Source: Brumimicrobium sp965656195 (GTDB taxonomy: Bacteria; Bacteroidota; Bacteroidia; Flavobacteriales_D; Crocinitomicaceae). From it: DNA of 42,639 nucleotides. The stretch spans positions 1 to 42,639 of the forward strand of contig CBFHJL010000010.1 in the NCBI GenBank assembly GCA_965656195.1, given 5' to 3'. Numbering within the stretch: position 1 is the first letter of the stretch; every line of letters begins with the position of its first letter. Positions 31,717-40,489 of the stretch are shown here, one piece after another. Below the pieces are notes generated by a model that was not told the DNA's origin, ran no database searches, and was given only the letters and a program-made list of their open reading frames with translations. The translations under genes were made by a program, and so were the position numbers.

Positions 31717-32988
31717 TCAAATTTTATCCATTCCAATGTAAGACTGGATTGCCTTCGGCAAAGAAATAGATCCATCCTCGTTTTGGTGGTTTTCCATTAA
31801 GGCAGCAACAATTCTTGGTAAAGCCAGGGCGCTTCCATTCAGCGTATGACACAGCTGAGTCTTTTTGTTCTCATCTCTATATCTTAGCTTCAAGCGATTT
31901 GCCTGGAATGTATCAAACAAGGACACAGAACTAACTTCTAACCATTTGTCTTGAGCAGCAGAATATACTTCAAAGTCGTAGGTTATAGCAGAAGTAAACC
32001 CTAGATCACCTCCACAAAGGCGGAGTACTCTATATTGTAGCTCTAACTTTTCCAGTAGCCCCTTAACATGATCTACCATTTCTACTAAAGCTTGCTCACT
32101 TTTATCTGGATGTTCAACTCTTACTAACTCTACTTTGTCGAATTGATGCAGACGATTCAGACCTCTAACGTCACTACCATATGAGCCTGCCTCCCTTCTA
32201 AAGCAAGGGGTATAAGCCGTCATCTTTATTGAAAAGTCTTCATCCTTTACAATTGTGTCTCTGTAAATATTTGTCAAAGGAACTTCTGAGGTTGGAATCA
32301 AGTAAAGATCATCTTCAGTAGCATGGTACATTTGACCTTCCTTATCAGGCAACTGACCTGTTCCTATACCACTGGCCTCATTTACTACCAATGGTGGAAT
32401 AACTTCCTTGTAACCTGCCTTATCTGCTTCGTCGAGAAAGAAGTTGATCAATCCACGTTGAAGCTTTGCTCCCTTACCCGTGTAGAAAGGAAAACCAGCA
32501 CCCGTCACTTTTACTCCCAATTCAAAGTCAATAGTTTCTAATTCTTTTGCTAAATCCCAATGAGGCTTAGGTGTAAAACCAAAAGAAGGTGCTTCACCAT
32601 GTTCTTCCGTAATTTCATTATCTTCTTCTGAAACTCCATTCGGAACAATTCCCTGAGGCACGTTTGGAATATCGTATAAAAGAGATTGAATTTTATCTTC
32701 CAGTGCTGTTACTTCTTCTTTTAATGCTTGCTCGCTTGATTTTAAAGCAGTAGATTTCTCTTTAGCTTCATTCGCCTCTTCAGTCTTTCCCTCCTTAAAA
32801 AGCTGACCTATTGATTTGGAAAGCTTATTACTCTCAGACTGAATGAATTCACGCTCTGTTTTCTTAGATCTCCATTTTTCATCTAAACGAAGAACTTCAT
32901 TCAACTTTTCTGAAAAATCTACACCTCTTTTTTTCAGACCTTCTACTAATTCATCTTTCGATGTGCGAATACGAGTAATCTCTAACAT
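31717..32988 (-). CDS. serS: Seryl-tRNA synthetase
   Basis: 423 residues, normal length. The N-terminal ~110 residues form the long antiparallel coiled-coil arm that holds the tRNA-Ser extra arm ('RSKKTEREFIQSESNKLSKS' through 'LKEEVTALEDKIQSLLYDIP'). The class II core has 'PTSEVPLTNIYRD', motif 2 'PCFRREAGSYGSDVRGLNR' and motif 3 around 'NGSALALPRIVAALMENHQ'. It activates serine with ATP and charges tRNA-Ser. The probable -7 element is TAAATTTG at 33012-33019. It is followed by the rhodanese gene, which seems separately transcribed. Confidence 0.97.
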   Translation of the reverse strand: MLEITRIRTSKDELVEGLKKRGVDFSEKLNEVLRLDEKWRSKKTEREFIQSESNKLSKSIGQLFKEGKTEEANEAKEKSTALKSSEQALKEEVTALEDKIQSLLYDIPNVPQGIVPNGVSEEDNEITEEHGEAPSFGFTPKPHWDLAKELETIDFELGVKVTGAGFPFYTGKGAKLQRGLINFFLDEADKAGYKEVIPPLVVNEASGIGTGQLPDKEGQMYHATEDDLYLIPTSEVPLTNIYRDTIVKDEDFSIKMTAYTPCFRREAGSYGSDVRGLNRLHQFDKVELVRVEHPDKSEQALVEMVDHVKGLLEKLELQYRVLRLCGGDLGFTSAITYDFEVYSAAQDKWLEVSSVSLFDTFQANRLKLRYRDENKKTQLCHTLNGSALALPRIVAALMENHQNEDGSISLPKAIQSYIGMDKI

Positions 32989-33011
32989 AATTCTAAATGC
33001 GTTTATATCTG

Positions 33012-33019
33012 CAAATTTA
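33012..33019 (-). promoter_or_regulatory. Putative -7 promoter element for serS
   Basis: TAAATTTG on the minus strand, an exact TAnnTTTG, 23 nt before the serS start codon. Confidence 0.5.
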
Positions 33020-33068
33020 AAAGTTCTCGCTTGATAATGATTAATAGGAAAGGTAAATAAATCGAATA

Positions 33069-34298
33069 CTACTTTAGCTTCTTATGTCTTTCATGTCGAG
33101 AGACTAAAACCCTGGTGGGTAAATATGAAATAATAAAGCCTAAAATACCGACTGATAACAGGATAAATACCCCGTCGGAAAAGATAAATTTAATTGGGAA
33201 AGCTTCCCCTGGAGCCCCAGGCATGGTGATAAATGAGAACTGCATTTGAGCAAAACCAACAGCGTAGCCAAGAATTAACCCAATGATTATTCCCCTACTT
33301 ACGATCATCAACCCTTCAAAGAAGAAAATATTAAAAATTGTTTTTCGATTCGCTCCCAAACTAAACAGAGTCGCAATGTCATCCTTTTTCTCAACGAATA
33401 ACATAGCAATAGAAGCGATAAGATTGAACGATGAAAGAATAAAAATAAACACAAGGATCAAATACACGATTAAACGCTCAGATTGACTCGTTTTAAAAAT
33501 GAGCTCATTCTTTTCATAACTCGTTTTCACTGTAAAATCATCACCGAGCATCTTCTGAATCTGAAGTTTAACCTCATCTGTATCTTGGTCGTCCTTTACG
33601 TCAACATAATATGCTGAAATATCCTCTCCATATTCGAGGAGTTGATTCGCCAGTGTATAAGGTATGACTACATAGTCACTGTTTACCTTACTATTATAGT
33701 TCATGCGCGCTGCAACGGATACGTTTCTTGAATTTAATGGCTGTTTTCCGGGTCTAAGTTTGCCTTCCCTCAACGGGACATTAAAAATAACCTGCTCTTC
33801 AATCATTCCTGATGTTGAGATATATGCGTCAAGTTTTTCCAGTAAAAACGCCCCAAATATCGCCTGTGGTTGATCATTAATATAAAGTGCGGCCTCTCCA
33901 TCCACAAGATGCTCCTTCATTTTTGAAGATTCAATAAAAACGGGATCAACGCCAAGCATCTTTGCATGTACCCACTTTTCCTCATGTTTAAGGATTACAA
34001 CCTCCTCAAGAGCTCTTACTACACAGTTTACTTCTGAGAGGCTATCGATCTCTTGTACGTCAATAAATGTTTGATTAAATGTCTTCGCTTTTGATGAACG
34101 TATGGTGATGTCTGGATCAAAGTCACTGTAAAGCTTTATTACTAAGTCTTCTACCCCGTTGAATGCAGAAAGTAGAATTACCAATGCAGCAGTGGAAATG
34201 GTAATACCTACAACACTAATATTAGTGATCAAATTGATTACATTCCGAGACTTCTTCGCTTTAAAGTAGCGACGAGCTATGAACCGTGCTACATTCAT
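33069..34298 (-). CDS. LolC/LolE-type ABC transporter permease (FtsX family)
   Basis: 409 residues. The start 'MNVARFIARRYFKAKKSRN' then 'INLITNISVVGITISTAALV' is characteristic of LolC/E permeases. One helix (about 22-48) is followed by a large periplasmic MacB_PCD-like domain (about 50-265) and three helices (about 278-300, 325-350, 370-395), the FtsX layout. LolCDE extracts lipoproteins from the inner membrane for delivery to the outer membrane; its ATPase subunit is not in the window. The start codon directly follows the rbfA stop (TAA then ATG, no spacer), so translation is likely coupled. Confidence 0.9.
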   Translation of the reverse strand: MNVARFIARRYFKAKKSRNVINLITNISVVGITISTAALVILLSAFNGVEDLVIKLYSDFDPDITIRSSKAKTFNQTFIDVQEIDSLSEVNCVVRALEEVVILKHEEKWVHAKMLGVDPVFIESSKMKEHLVDGEAALYINDQPQAIFGAFLLEKLDAYISTSGMIEEQVIFNVPLREGKLRPGKQPLNSRNVSVAARMNYNSKVNSDYVVIPYTLANQLLEYGEDISAYYVDVKDDQDTDEVKLQIQKMLGDDFTVKTSYEKNELIFKTSQSERLIVYLILVFIFILSSFNLIASIAMLFVEKKDDIATLFSLGANRKTIFNIFFFEGLMIVSRGIIIGLILGYAVGFAQMQFSFITMPGAPGEAFPIKFIFSDGVFILLSVGILGFIISYLPTRVLVSRHERHKKLK

Positions 34299-34634
34299 TT
34301 ACTTCTTAAGCAATTCATCGATCTTCTCTGCGTAGTCAAGAGAATCGTCTATTTTAAAGTCAAGGTCGGGAATATGCTTCATATTCTTTAATCGGCGACC
34401 TACGTCACCTCTGACCATACTCTTATTTGCTTGAATATTTTGCAGTACCTCTTCTTTTGGTGGCCCAGCAAATACGCTTAAATACACAGTTGCCTTGCCA
34501 AGATCTGGTGTGACTCTAACTACAGTAGCCGTTACCATCGCTCCTAGACAAAGGGTTCTAGCGTTCTGTTGAAACACTTTTGAAACCTCCTCTTGGATAA
34601 CATTTTCAATTCTATTCTGTCTGATCGAACTCAT
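34299..34634 (-). CDS. rbfA: Ribosome-binding factor A
   Basis: 111 residues from the ATG at 34632-34634, where the family N-terminus begins (MSSIRQNRIENVIQEEVSKV); an upstream in-frame extension of 66 codons has no family similarity and crosses the divergent promoter. The KH-like fold signature 'VTATVVRVTPDLGKATVYLSVF' is present, then 'VGRRLKNMKHIPDLDFKIDD'. RbfA binds the 30S subunit to help 16S 5'-end maturation and cold adaptation. An exact TACTTTTG lies only 4 nt before the start codon, so the mRNA may be leaderless. Confidence 0.94.
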   Translation of the reverse strand: MSSIRQNRIENVIQEEVSKVFQQNARTLCLGAMVTATVVRVTPDLGKATVYLSVFAGPPKEEVLQNIQANKSMVRGDVGRRLKNMKHIPDLDFKIDDSLDYAEKIDELLKK

Positions 34635-34638
34635 ACCA

Positions 34639-34646
34639 CAAAAGTA
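34639..34646 (-). promoter_or_regulatory. Putative -7 element of rbfA, 4 nt from the start codon
   Basis: TACTTTTG on the minus strand, an exact TAnnTTTG. If used, transcription would begin at or next to the A of the rbfA ATG. Confidence 0.45.
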
Positions 34647-34723
34647 ATGTATCAGTACTAAACCACTGGGAAATAAAGTGGTTTTCTTTGCGTCCACTTC
34701 CATATATACAAATGAAATTCCCC

Positions 34724-34731
34724 TATATTTG
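34724..34731 (+). promoter_or_regulatory. Putative -7 element of the ABC exporter, 6 nt from the start codon
   Basis: TATATTTG, an exact TAnnTTTG, followed by GCACAGA and then the ATG at 34738 (the G completing the element is counted in it). It predicts a leaderless or very short-leader transcript. Confidence 0.5.
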
Positions 34732-34737
34732 CACAGA

Positions 34738-36579
34738 ATGAAACAATTGATAACCATATTTAAGTCAACTTTTCTGTATAAGGGTCGCGCATTTGCTACG
34801 ATTTTTTTTAATCTACTTTTTGTAATATTCAATCTTGTTTCACTTGTTCTATTCGTACCCTTTTTACAGGTTATTTTTCCAAGTGAGGATACTGAACTTG
34901 TTCTATCGGAGCCAAATTACACCGGATCTGGCATCAGCGGTTTAATTGATTACGTAAAGGATTATTTTGATTATTTCATGAGCTCGATGGCTAAAGAAGA
35001 TCCTAAATACGCTTTGATGTTCGTTTGTGTATCCGTTGTCATTGCTTTTTTCCTAAAAAGTCTGTTCAGGTATCTAGCCATTTATCATCAGTCTCAATTG
35101 CGTATGGCCGTGGTTAGAGATTATAGAAACAAGCTTTTTGAAAAATCTATGCGTCTTCCTGTATCATTCTTTACTGAAGAGCGTAAAGGTGATCTTATGT
35201 CCCGAATGAATGGCGACGTAAATGAAGTTGAAGCTGCCGTAATCGCGGTACTTGAGCTAATTTTTAGAGATCCGTTATCTGTAATAATTACCGTTAGTGT
35301 TTTAATCTATTGGAGCCCCGCTCTTACTCTCTTTTCTTTCATTCTACTCCCGGTTTCAGCACTGATCATATCTCAAATAGGTAAGAGTTTGAAACGAACT
35401 GCCAGCAAGGGTCAAAAGCAAATGGGTGTTCTATTCTCGTTTTTGGATGAGCACTTAGGTGGAATTCGAATTGTCAAAGCCTTCAATGCAACCACCTCTT
35501 CTGTAAATAAATTTAAAAGCATCAACCTTCATCACCAAAAACTAATAACAAGGGCTTTTCGCAAAAGAGACTTAAGCTCTCCTCTAAATGAATTCTTAGG
35601 AGCTGTAGTAATGATTATGATCGTTTGGTATGGAGGGAACATGATCTTAGACGGTGACGCCGGTGATGGGTTTACAGGAAAACAATTCATCGGATTTATT
35701 ATTGTTTTTTCACAATTACTTGTCCCTGTACAAAATATAGCAAAAAACATGGCTAACCTTAGCAAGGCAAAGGCTTCTCAAGAACGAATAGAAGAAATTC
35801 TCGATTTAGATGAAAAGATCCTGGACCCTATAAACCCTGAGCCTATAGCAACGCTTAAGGATAAAATAACGTTTAATAACGTTTCGTTTGCCTACAAGAA
35901 GGAAGTTGTTTTGAAGAATATTAGCTTCAGTATTCCTAAAGGCGAAACTGTTGCTCTGGTTGGTGAATCAGGTAGTGGTAAATCTACCATTGCAGACTTA
36001 CTTCCTCGCTTTCATGATGTAGCCGAAGGAAGTGTTGAGTTTGACGGATCGAATATTAAAAACTTTACGCTACACGAACTTCGTTCTCAAATAGGAATGG
36101 TGAGCCAAGAATCAATTCTTTTCAACGATACCGTTTATAACAATATATCATTTGGTGCCGAAAGCACTTCAAAGGAAGAAGTGATTCAAGCTGCTAAAAT
36201 TGCCAACGCACACGACTTTATAATGAGTCTGGATGATGGTTATGAAACAAATATAGGTGAACGTGGAAATAAATTATCTGGAGGACAGAAACAGAGATTA
36301 AGTATTGCCCGTGCCGTATTAAAGAACCCCCCTGTGATGATCTTGGATGAGGCCACATCAGCACTAGACACGGAAAGTGAAAAACTAGTACAAGAAGCGC
36401 TCGATCATCTTATGGAAAACCGAACTTCGCTGGTTATTGCGCATCGATTGAGCACGATTAAAAACGCCAATACTATTCTAGTTCTTAGTAAGGGTAAAAT
36501 CGTAGAAAAAGGTACGCATGATGAACTCTTTGCTAAAAAAGGACATTACTACAAGTTGAGCACGATGCAAGAGGTTTAG
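34738..36579 (+). CDS. MsbA-like ABC transporter (fused permease and ATPase)
   Basis: 613 residues from the ATG at 34738; the only longer option is a GTG 20 codons upstream, whose extension overlaps the divergent promoter region. Six helices lie in the first ~330 residues, with 'RLPVSFFTEERKGDLMSRMN', the usual intracellular loop of exporters. The ATPase has Walker A GESGSGKST (409-417), signature LSGGQ (513-517), Walker B VMILDE (533-538) and 'IAHRLSTIKNANTILVL'. The half-size exporter should dimerise and flip lipid or lipid-linked substrates, or drugs; MsbA-type lipid A export is plausible but unproven. It converges with the hydrolase gene, 6 nt apart. Confidence 0.95.
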   Translation: MKQLITIFKSTFLYKGRAFATIFFNLLFVIFNLVSLVLFVPFLQVIFPSEDTELVLSEPNYTGSGISGLIDYVKDYFDYFMSSMAKEDPKYALMFVCVSVVIAFFLKSLFRYLAIYHQSQLRMAVVRDYRNKLFEKSMRLPVSFFTEERKGDLMSRMNGDVNEVEAAVIAVLELIFRDPLSVIITVSVLIYWSPALTLFSFILLPVSALIISQIGKSLKRTASKGQKQMGVLFSFLDEHLGGIRIVKAFNATTSSVNKFKSINLHHQKLITRAFRKRDLSSPLNEFLGAVVMIMIVWYGGNMILDGDAGDGFTGKQFIGFIIVFSQLLVPVQNIAKNMANLSKAKASQERIEEILDLDEKILDPINPEPIATLKDKITFNNVSFAYKKEVVLKNISFSIPKGETVALVGESGSGKSTIADLLPRFHDVAEGSVEFDGSNIKNFTLHELRSQIGMVSQESILFNDTVYNNISFGAESTSKEEVIQAAKIANAHDFIMSLDDGYETNIGERGNKLSGGQKQRLSIARAVLKNPPVMILDEATSALDTESEKLVQEALDHLMENRTSLVIAHRLSTIKNANTILVLSKGKIVEKGTHDELFAKKGHYYKLSTMQEV

Positions 36580-36585
36580 CCCGGT

Positions 36586-37503
36586 TTATCTATTGAGTTC
36601 GATAAAACGCAGTAATTCTTCATTAAACTGTTTGGACTGCTCTTCGGGAAGTGAATGCCCTGCTTTGGGAATAATCTTTAATTCCGCATCCAAAATTTGC
36701 TGTAATTCTTTTGCTTCTCGCACAAGAAAGACTTGGTCATCTTCTCCCCATAAAATCAGTGTGGGCAACTTAACACCGCCAGACATGGTATTTCGATTTA
36801 AGGATAGCTCTTTTAGTAATTTAGCTTGCTCCTCAGGGTGTTTACTGAAATAAAGCCCAATTGTTTCCTTTCGAATTCCTGATGGAATCATCGGAGGTTT
36901 TCTAAACGCAAAATTTAATAATCTCTGGACCTCTTTCTCTGTTTTTGGTACAAACGCTTCCTGAACATTTTTCACACCTACCCTATTGCAGAAGTCTAAG
37001 ACCTCCTCGTCTGACATTGCAGTACCAGGAGAATCAACAATGATAAGAGTTTGAAGGTCATGAACGTATTTCTGGGCATATCCTAATGAAATAAAGCCAC
37101 CATAAGATATTCCTACTAAATGAACGTTTGATAACTGCTCAGCTTCAACAATGGTTTTCACCATTTCGATTTGAGCATTTAATGTTGGCTCTTCACTGGA
37201 GTAGCTTTTTCCAAACCATAATATGTCTGGAATGACCACTCGATAATCTTCATGCATTTGCTTGGCCTGTTGCCACCACGAAATTTTTCCATCACCTCCA
37301 AACCCATGAATGAACAAAAGCACTGGCTTATCTTCGAGCTGATTGTCATAATAATGGACGTTTTTCTCCCCTGAATCGAGAGTCTTTTCAACGAAACCTC
37401 TTTTTAAATACTTACTCTTTAAACGTTCATCAAACTTGTGAACCAATGATTTACAGTTGAATAAAGTCATTGCTAATGTAAAGAGGATGATTGCTCGCTT
37501 CAT
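36586..37503 (-). CDS. Alpha/beta hydrolase, probable envelope-located
   Basis: 305 residues. 'VLLFIHGFGGDGKISWW' gives the oxyanion-hole region and 'LVGISYGGF' the nucleophile elbow (S133). 'LWGEDDQVF' (acid, probably D256) and 'AGHSLPEE' (H283) complete the triad. The N-terminus MKRAIILFTLAMTLFNCKSL looks like a lipoprotein signal with C17, but the residue before the Cys is Asn, unusual for a lipobox, so a plain membrane anchor is also possible. Substrate (ester, lipid or other) is unknown. A 94-nt spacer separates it from the upstream GLPGLI-like genes. Confidence 0.88.
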   Translation of the reverse strand: MKRAIILFTLAMTLFNCKSLVHKFDERLKSKYLKRGFVEKTLDSGEKNVHYYDNQLEDKPVLLFIHGFGGDGKISWWQQAKQMHEDYRVVIPDILWFGKSYSSEEPTLNAQIEMVKTIVEAEQLSNVHLVGISYGGFISLGYAQKYVHDLQTLIIVDSPGTAMSDEEVLDFCNRVGVKNVQEAFVPKTEKEVQRLLNFAFRKPPMIPSGIRKETIGLYFSKHPEEQAKLLKELSLNRNTMSGGVKLPTLILWGEDDQVFLVREAKELQQILDAELKIIPKAGHSLPEEQSKQFNEELLRFIELNR

Positions 37504-37597
37504 TTAGAATAATAGGCACCTTGACATTCTTGAGAAAAACCAATTGTTCAGTACAATTAATCAAAAACAGTAACTCTGTCTTTAATGAGTTTAGCAC

Positions 37598-38269
37598 TTA
37601 ACGTCCTCTGCGCATTTGTTTCATTTCCTCTGCTGTTCTCAAAACAAATCCGCTTGGAACTTCCTTGCTAAAAACTTTCTCTGGTTTTTTAATCTTCTTT
37701 TTATATTCAAAGGCTACCATCTTAAGATCCATTTTGCCCCAGCTCGAATTGATTTCTAAAGGAACACCAGGAATGTCTTCATACATATACTGACCTCCTC
37801 TGTATGACGGTACTATTTCCGTAGTATACCATATAACAGACTCTTTGTCGTCCGCTCCAGTTACGATCGCTTTCTTGCACTCATACCCCATAATTTCTTT
37901 GGATTCATCTACCAATTCAACATCCCTTTTAGACATAGCGAGTTTCTGCTCATCACTCATATCGTTCTCAGTAGTTTTCATAGCAATCTGCCCCATCATA
38001 CCATCTACAAGCACTAATACTGTGTCCTCATCTTTTTCTGATACGGTTGTTGTTGTAATAAGTTCACCCATGAAAAGCTCAGATTTTATCTTTCCTTCAT
38101 GGAAATATAATTCTAAGATACTTCCTTCCATATTTGAAACGTAGCTTTGTGCTTGCGGATCATCGGTAGTAACAAAAACATCATATGAAACCTGTCCACT
38201 GGTCTTCTGTCCAAAAACTGAAAAAACTGCAGTAAAGAATACTGCAGTTATAATGATTAATTTATTCAT
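37598..38269 (-). CDS. GLPGLI-like exported protein, paralogue B
   Basis: 223 residues with a signal peptide ending near 'SVFGQ'. The mature part is beta-rich and ends in a charged helical tail (EEMKQMRRGR). The conserved core 'GYECKKAIVTG', then 'VIWYTTEI' and 'IPGVPLEI' matches the layout of the GLPGLI family (and DUF4412-type proteins): a Cys-containing strand, a YT-E strand and the family box. The function of these Bacteroidota periplasmic or surface proteins is not known. It lies 9 nt downstream of a clear paralogue (shared core and similar C-terminal 'VPSGF...AEEMKQM'), so they are co-transcribed tandem duplicates, well diverged. Confidence 0.82.
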   Translation of the reverse strand: MNKLIIITAVFFTAVFSVFGQKTSGQVSYDVFVTTDDPQAQSYVSNMEGSILELYFHEGKIKSELFMGELITTTTVSEKDEDTVLVLVDGMMGQIAMKTTENDMSDEQKLAMSKRDVELVDESKEIMGYECKKAIVTGADDKESVIWYTTEIVPSYRGGQYMYEDIPGVPLEINSSWGKMDLKMVAFEYKKKIKKPEKVFSKEVPSGFVLRTAEEMKQMRRGR

Positions 38270-38278
38270 CTTTATATA

Positions 38279-38944
38279 TTATTGACCTCCCGTCATTTGT
38301 TGTATTTCCTCCATTGACTTTTCTGTGAAACCTTCTGGAACATTTGTATTAAAAATCTCCTTGGCGTTTTTCACTTTATCATTATAGTCAACAGCCTTAA
38401 ACACCATCTTAAATGAAGATTGCTCTACAGAAAACTCCAAAGGCATCCCAGGAATTTTTTGATTTATATATTTTTGTTCTGTATCAGGTAAGTCAATCTC
38501 GTCTGTATACCAGTATAACGCCTCATTACCTTCATCGTCATAAATGATTGCTTTTTTACAATCAAATCCCAGGATTGCTTTAGTTTCATCCGTAAACTCT
38601 ATATCGACATCAGCCTCATGAGCTTCATTATCTTCATCTTTTCGTTCATCTGAATCAAATGGAGAAGCCATTTTTCCCATCATCCCCTCCATAAGTACAA
38701 TTCCTTTTTCTTGTTCCCCATCTACAATCGTTGTAGTAATCATAAGGCCATTACCCATATTCGTTTCTTGACGGAACATTTTTCCTTTCATGAACATAGT
38801 CATACTAGAGTTCGCCATCATGGCCATTTGAGATTGTACCTGAGGGTCATCCGACTCCATTGTAAGTTCATACTTAATAGTCGCTTCTTGAGCCATAAGC
38901 CCAATTGATAAAACAAGTGTTGTCAGAAGTGATAATATTTTCAT
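38279..38944 (-). CDS. GLPGLI-like exported protein, paralogue A
   Basis: 221 residues with a signal peptide ending near 'LMAQ'. The core is the same as in the downstream gene: 'GFDCKKAIIYD', 'ALYWYTDEI', 'KIPGMPLEF' and a C-terminal 'VPEGFTEKSMEEIQQM'. Met-rich stretches ('MAMMANSSMTMFMKGKMF', 'EGMMGKMAS') and an acidic loop ('DEDNEAHEADVD') set it apart from its paralogue. A probable -7 element TATATTTG lies at 38968-38975, so this is the first gene of the pair. Function unknown; a periplasmic or outer-membrane-associated location is inferred from the signal peptide. Confidence 0.82.
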   Translation of the reverse strand: MKILSLLTTLVLSIGLMAQEATIKYELTMESDDPQVQSQMAMMANSSMTMFMKGKMFRQETNMGNGLMITTTIVDGEQEKGIVLMEGMMGKMASPFDSDERKDEDNEAHEADVDIEFTDETKAILGFDCKKAIIYDDEGNEALYWYTDEIDLPDTEQKYINQKIPGMPLEFSVEQSSFKMVFKAVDYNDKVKNAKEIFNTNVPEGFTEKSMEEIQQMTGGQ

Positions 38945-38967
38945 AGTTGTCTTTTTTATTTGCTTCT

Positions 38968-38975
38968 CAAATATA
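38968..38975 (-). promoter_or_regulatory. Putative -7 promoter element for the GLPGLI-like pair
   Basis: TATATTTG on the minus strand, an exact TAnnTTTG, 23 nt before the start codon of paralogue A. Confidence 0.5.
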
Positions 38976-39063
38976 CAATATTGATGCCGAAAACATCTTA
39001 CAATTTCTTTTTTGGTTCTATTCAGCTTTCAACCGCATATTTCAATGCTGAGTGGTGAAGGTG

Positions 39064-40413
39064 TTATTCGAAAAATGCACGATAAACATCATTTCCATTT
39101 GCATATACGAATAGTGAAATCAATAAAATAAACCCAACGAGTTGAGCATATTCAAGTACTTTTTGTGGCGCTTCTTTACCAGTAATCATCTCATAAAGCA
39201 AGAATACTATGTGACCACCATCTAGAGCAGGAATAGGCAAAATGTTCATTATTGCCAATACTAAAGATATAAAGGCTGTGTTTGCCCAAAACACTTTCCA
39301 ATCCCAAGCTGGAGGGAACAAGTTTCCTATAGCACCAAAGCCTCCTAGACTTTCTGCTCCTTTTGAGGTAAAGATCAACGGCAGCTGCGCAGCATAATCA
39401 TGCATTGTCCAACCTGCTTTTTCAATACCTCGCGAAATAGACTCACCAAAAGAGTAGGTGTTGTGTGTCAAACTATACCAATCTGGGGTCTTAACACCAA
39501 AGCCAAACGTGTACAAGTTTGCATCTGAACTCCAAGTGCCATAAACATCAAGTTTTTTGAGTTCTCCAGACCTGTAAACTCCTAATTCAAATTGTACAGA
39601 GTCTTTTTCTTCTTGTTTAATCAAGGAATATTGGAACTCATGAAAATAAGGCGTGCTTTCTCCGTTGATAGAAACAATGCTATCTCCTTTCATCAGGCCA
39701 CCTCTTTCTGCTGGAGAACCTGACATGACTGAATCAATAACAGTATGTTTCCGCTCAGAAAAGGCCATAACAGCTCCTTTCTGCCACATTTCATCATTAA
39801 TATTCTCCTGTAATGTTACCGTTTTTGTTGTTCCATCAAGCTTCTGAACAGTAAGTTCTCGCGCCCCTCTTAGGAAAATTTGAATGTTGATCGCATTTAC
39901 ATCTTCCACCTTTTCCCCATCAATAGCTGTAATAAGGTCTCCATCTTCAACACCTGATTCTATTTCTGAAAAATATGGATTTACGGCCAAGCCATATTTT
40001 AGTGTATCATTTTCCTCTGCATAATCCCCCCAAGCTGCAACAACGACAATGTATATGAAGAAACCAAGGATAACGTTTACCGTTACTCCAGCAATCATAA
40101 CAATTAGTCTTTGCCAAGCGGGTTTTGATCTAAACTCGTCGGGTTTTGGGGGCTGAGCCATTTGCTCCTTATCCATAGATTCATCAACCATACCGGCGAT
40201 TTTCACATAACCCCCCAATGGCAACCATCCAATACCCCATTCAGTATCACCAATTTTCTTTTTTAATAAAGAAAACCAAGGATCAAAAAAGAGGTAAAAT
40301 TTTTCTACTCTAATTTTAAATGCTCTTGCAGCGATGTAATGACCAAACTCATGGAGCGTGATTAATATCGCTAAAGACAAAATAAGCTGTGCTGCTTTTA
40401 TCCAAAAATCCAT
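39064..40413 (-). CDS. rseP: Site-2 intramembrane metalloprotease RseP (M50)
   Basis: 449 residues. The zinc-binding HEFGH (H21-H25) sits in the first helix and the second site LDG (397-399) in 'NILPIPALDGGHIVFL'. Two PDZ-like domains lie between (about 130-205, and about 225-310 with 'GSPAERGGLMKGDSIVSING'). RseP cleaves membrane-bound regulators such as anti-sigma factors after site-1 cleavage, and removes signal-peptide remnants. 'PLGGYVKIAGMVDESMDKEQ' is the typical Bacteroidota version. Upstream is CATATTTG, one base off the -7 consensus. In many Bacteroidota rseP follows dxr; here a glycosyltransferase gene is upstream instead. Confidence 0.96.
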   Translation of the reverse strand: MDFWIKAAQLILSLAILITLHEFGHYIAARAFKIRVEKFYLFFDPWFSLLKKKIGDTEWGIGWLPLGGYVKIAGMVDESMDKEQMAQPPKPDEFRSKPAWQRLIVMIAGVTVNVILGFFIYIVVVAAWGDYAEENDTLKYGLAVNPYFSEIESGVEDGDLITAIDGEKVEDVNAINIQIFLRGARELTVQKLDGTTKTVTLQENINDEMWQKGAVMAFSERKHTVIDSVMSGSPAERGGLMKGDSIVSINGESTPYFHEFQYSLIKQEEKDSVQFELGVYRSGELKKLDVYGTWSSDANLYTFGFGVKTPDWYSLTHNTYSFGESISRGIEKAGWTMHDYAAQLPLIFTSKGAESLGGFGAIGNLFPPAWDWKVFWANTAFISLVLAIMNILPIPALDGGHIVFLLYEMITGKEAPQKVLEYAQLVGFILLISLFVYANGNDVYRAFFE

Positions 40414-40489
40414 ACTACTTCAAATTGCGAATACAAATATGGGAATAATACTGCCAAAAAACACGGTATGCTCAATGCTGAATGCTAAC

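Noticed and set aside
34635..34832. 66-codon N-terminal extension of rbfA
   Set aside because: No RbfA-family similarity, overlaps the divergent ABC exporter start and both promoter elements; the family start is the internal ATG at 34634.
38228..38247. ACTGCAGT palindrome present twice 17 bp apart
   Set aside because: It lies in codons for a repeated Thr-Ala-Val-Phe in a signal peptide; repeated coding, not a regulatory site.
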